DNA of 7,072 nt, from assembly GCA_020025735.1 (NCBI GenBank), contig JAHHRP010000095.1:1-7072 (forward strand), given 5' to 3'. Below the pieces are notes generated by a model. It searched no databases, was not told the origin of the DNA, and saw nothing but the letters and a program-made list of their open reading frames with translations. Positions within the stretch are counted from its first letter, which is position 1. Each line of letters starts with the position of its first letter. Made by a program: the position numbers and the translations under genes. The DNA comes from Evtepia sp. (GTDB lineage Bacteria; Bacillota; Clostridia; Oscillospirales; Oscillospiraceae). Positions 5,928 through 7,072 of the stretch are shown in pieces.

Positions 5928-6346
5928 ATCTCTCGCTCCGTGATGCCGAAGGAGAACTCCCCCTTCACGCATAGGGTATCCCCCACATACCCCTCCCCTT
6001 GAACGAAGTAGAATGGATGCTTGGCCCGGGTGATCCGGCACCGGGTCTCAAACAGGTCACCCGGAAGCACCGGGGCCCGGAAGCGCACATCCTTCATGCT
6101 GGTGTACATGGGGATGGTCCCAGGGGTTAGGGCCTCCTCCATCAAAATCCCCGCCGACTGAGCCAGGATCTCACAGAGGATTACGCCTGGCACCACCGGA
6201 GTATCAGGAAAGTGTCCCTGGAGGAACCACTCGTCTCCCCGTACCCGATACTGGCCATGGGCAATGTCCCCTTCCTTCTCTAACTGATCCAGCAGGAGCA
6301 TATTGTCTCGATGGGGTAGAATCTTTTTGATCTCGTCTTGCTGCAT
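5909..6346 (-). CDS. fabZ: 3-hydroxyacyl-ACP dehydratase FabZ
   Basis: A 145-residue hot-dog-fold enzyme that removes water from 3-hydroxyacyl-ACP to give trans-2-enoyl-ACP. ILPHRDNMLLLD near the N-terminus is the family opening (usual form LPHRYPFLLVD). The catalytic pair is H45 in GHFPDTPVVPG and E59 in VILCEILAQ. KDVRFRAPVLPGD and the closing GEFSFGI strand are also typical. The length matches stand-alone FabZ (about 140-150 residues), so this is not a FabA isomerase by size; residue evidence for isomerase activity cannot be judged from sequence alone. The start is fixed by a strong ribosome site 5 nt upstream; the gap to accB is 10 nt. The 3' end overlaps accC by 19 nt, which suggests coupled expression of the dehydratase with the carboxylase. 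Confidence 0.96.
   Translation of the reverse strand: MQQDEIKKILPHRDNMLLLDQLEKEGDIAHGQYRVRGDEWFLQGHFPDTPVVPGVILCEILAQSAGILMEEALTPGTIPMYTSMKDVRFRAPVLPGDLFETRCRITRAKHPFYFVQGEGYVGDTLCVKGEFSFGITEREICFQRS
5936..5939 (-). promoter_or_regulatory. Ribosome binding site deciding the accC start
   Basis: GGAG, 8 nt before the ATG at 5925-5927 and inside the 3' end of fabZ. The frame stays open upstream to 6041, but only the protein starting MFSKILIANRGEIA matches the biotin carboxylase N-terminus. The extra upstream residues are simply fabZ read in another frame. Confidence 0.75.
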
Positions 6347-6351
6347 GGTCT

Positions 6352-6358
6352 CCTCCTT
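6352..6358 (-). promoter_or_regulatory. Ribosome binding site of fabZ, overlapping the accB stop
   Basis: AAGGAGG lies 5 nt before the ATG at 6344-6346, and its first two bases are the last two of the accB TAA stop. It fixes the fabZ start at MQQDEIKK rather than at the upstream in-frame starts inside accB, and it couples the two genes. Confidence 0.9.
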
Positions 6359-6782
6359 ACAGCCCTTTGATGCGGAAGAGGGGGCAGCCGAAATCCACCA
6401 CTTGACCGTTCTGGGCACAGATCTCTACGATCTCTCCGTCCATCTCTGCCATGATCTCATTCATCAGTTTCATGGCCTCTACGATACACAGGGTCTGCCC
6501 CCGCTTCACCCGGTCACCCACCTTGACAAAAGGCTCAGCATTTTCGGCCGGGGCAGCGTAGAAAACGCCCACCATTGGAGAGGTCACTGCCGTTCCCTCC
6601 CCCCCAGCAGGTGCCGAGGGGGCAGGGGCTGACGGAGCTGCTGCTACAACTTCCTGCACTGGAGCAGGCACAGCGGGTGACCGTTCCAGACGGACCACTC
6701 GGTTGTCTTCCTTGATTTCTAACCCGGTCAGTTCCAGTTCACGCATCAAATTGGCGTATTTTCTAATATCCGCGTCGTTCAT
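6357..6782 (-). CDS. accB: Biotin carboxyl carrier protein of acetyl-CoA carboxylase
   Basis: A 141-residue carrier whose biotinylated lysine shuttles carboxyl groups from AccC to the AccD/AccA transferase. Residues 1-35 form the short conserved N-terminal region. Residues about 36-63 are a flexible Ala/Pro-rich linker, and residues 65-141 are the biotinyl domain. The acceptor is K105 in EAMKLMN (the usual form is EAMKMMN), 36 residues from the C-terminus as expected for the family. SPMVGVFY at 68-75 and the VKVGDRVKRGQTL segment fit the hammerhead fold. The ATG start overlaps the fabF stop by 4 nt and is served by GGAAGG at 6790-6795, 7 nt away. The M-for-L style change beside the biotinyl lysine is mild and should not prevent recognition by biotin ligase. 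Identification is secure. Confidence 0.97.
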   Translation of the reverse strand: MNDADIRKYANLMRELELTGLEIKEDNRVVRLERSPAVPAPVQEVVAAAPSAPAPSAPAGGEGTAVTSPMVGVFYAAPAENAEPFVKVGDRVKRGQTLCIVEAMKLMNEIMAEMDGEIVEICAQNGQVVDFGCPLFRIKGL

Positions 6783-7072
6783 ACCTTCACCTTCCGGAAC
6801 GCAATGCAGGCGTTATGCCCACCAAAGCCCAGGGAATTGGATAGGACCAGATCGACCTCTGTCTCAATGGCCTTGTTGGGCACATAGTTCAGATCACAGG
6901 CCGGATCGGGGTCCAGCAGGTTGATGGTGGGAGGCAGGATGCCTTCGTTCAGGGCTTTCAGGCAGGCCAAGGCTTCGATGGCACCTGCGGCACCTAGCAT
7001 GTGGCCCGTCATGGACTTGGTGGAGCTGATATAGGCTTTTTGGGCCTCTTCCTCACCCAAGGCCAGCTTGAC
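6779..7072 (-). CDS. fabF: 3-oxoacyl-ACP synthase II (FabF), C-terminal part, cut by window edge
   Basis: This is the last 97 codons of a condensing enzyme that extends acyl-ACP with malonyl-ACP in the cytosolic FASII cycle. The start lies outside the window; the first visible residues are VKLA. The visible part carries KSMTGHMLGAAG, which holds the conserved Lys and the second active-site His of the Cys-His-His triad. It also has the C-terminal SNSLGFGGHNA motif, the gating loop of FabF-type enzymes. The catalytic Cys and first His would be upstream. FabF is preferred over FabB because of the GFGGHN ending and the clostridial/streptococcal operon order, in which fabF directly precedes accB. 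Its TGA stop overlaps the accB start as ATGA, so the two genes are probably translationally coupled. Confidence 0.95.
   Translation of the reverse strand, partial: VKLALGEEEAQKAYISSTKSMTGHMLGAAGAIEALACLKALNEGILPPTINLLDPDPACDLNYVPNKAIETEVDLVLSNSLGFGGHNACIAFRKVKV

Overview
The window is the distal part of a type II fatty-acid-synthesis (FASII) operon on the minus strand, from an anaerobic Gram-positive of the class Clostridia. The Oscillospiraceae are my best guess, but this is inference. The reasons are the gene order fabF-accB-fabZ-accC-accD-accA (the Firmicutes order), the short AccA type known from streptococci and clostridia, strong AGGAGG-type ribosome sites, and a GC content near 58 % in one sampled stretch of the genes.

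Reading leftward from the right edge: the C-terminus of FabF (6779-7072, cut by the window edge), AccB (6357-6782), FabZ (5909-6346), AccC (4620-5927), AccD (3751-4623), AccA (2960-3754), a medium-chain-type acyl-CoA synthetase (1319-2947) and a TetR-family regulator (692-1315). Junctions overlap or are at most 12 nt apart (ATGA or GTGA at fabF/accB, accC/accD and accD/accA), so the whole set looks like one translationally coupled transcription unit. AccB, AccC, AccD and AccA together make the four-part acetyl-CoA carboxylase that forms malonyl-CoA. FabF and FabZ are the condensing and dehydrating enzymes of the elongation cycle. The synthetase and the regulator are the accessory part: the first probably activates a free carboxylic acid to its CoA thioester, and the second is a candidate sensor of a lipid-related ligand.

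Positions 1-691 hold no convincing protein gene and are visibly more AT-rich than the operon. They are not empty. A near-consensus sigma-A promoter on the minus strand (TTGACA, 17 nt, TATTAT; 611-639) carries a 16-bp near-palindrome across its -35/spacer. About 550 nt downstream lies a very strong intrinsic terminator (13-bp perfect stem and T-rich tail, 47-90). Between them are several hairpins and no sizeable minus-strand reading frame. I read this as a candidate unassigned non-coding RNA gene, possibly controlled by the adjacent TetR protein. No terminator is visible between tetR and this promoter, so the fab operon may also read through to the same terminator.

Within the operon two sequence oddities deserve a look. 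AccC has a 7-residue in-frame deletion near the biotin site and two changed residues in its EMNTRIQVEHP motif. AccD has a zinc ribbon whose second knuckle is CxC rather than CxxC.
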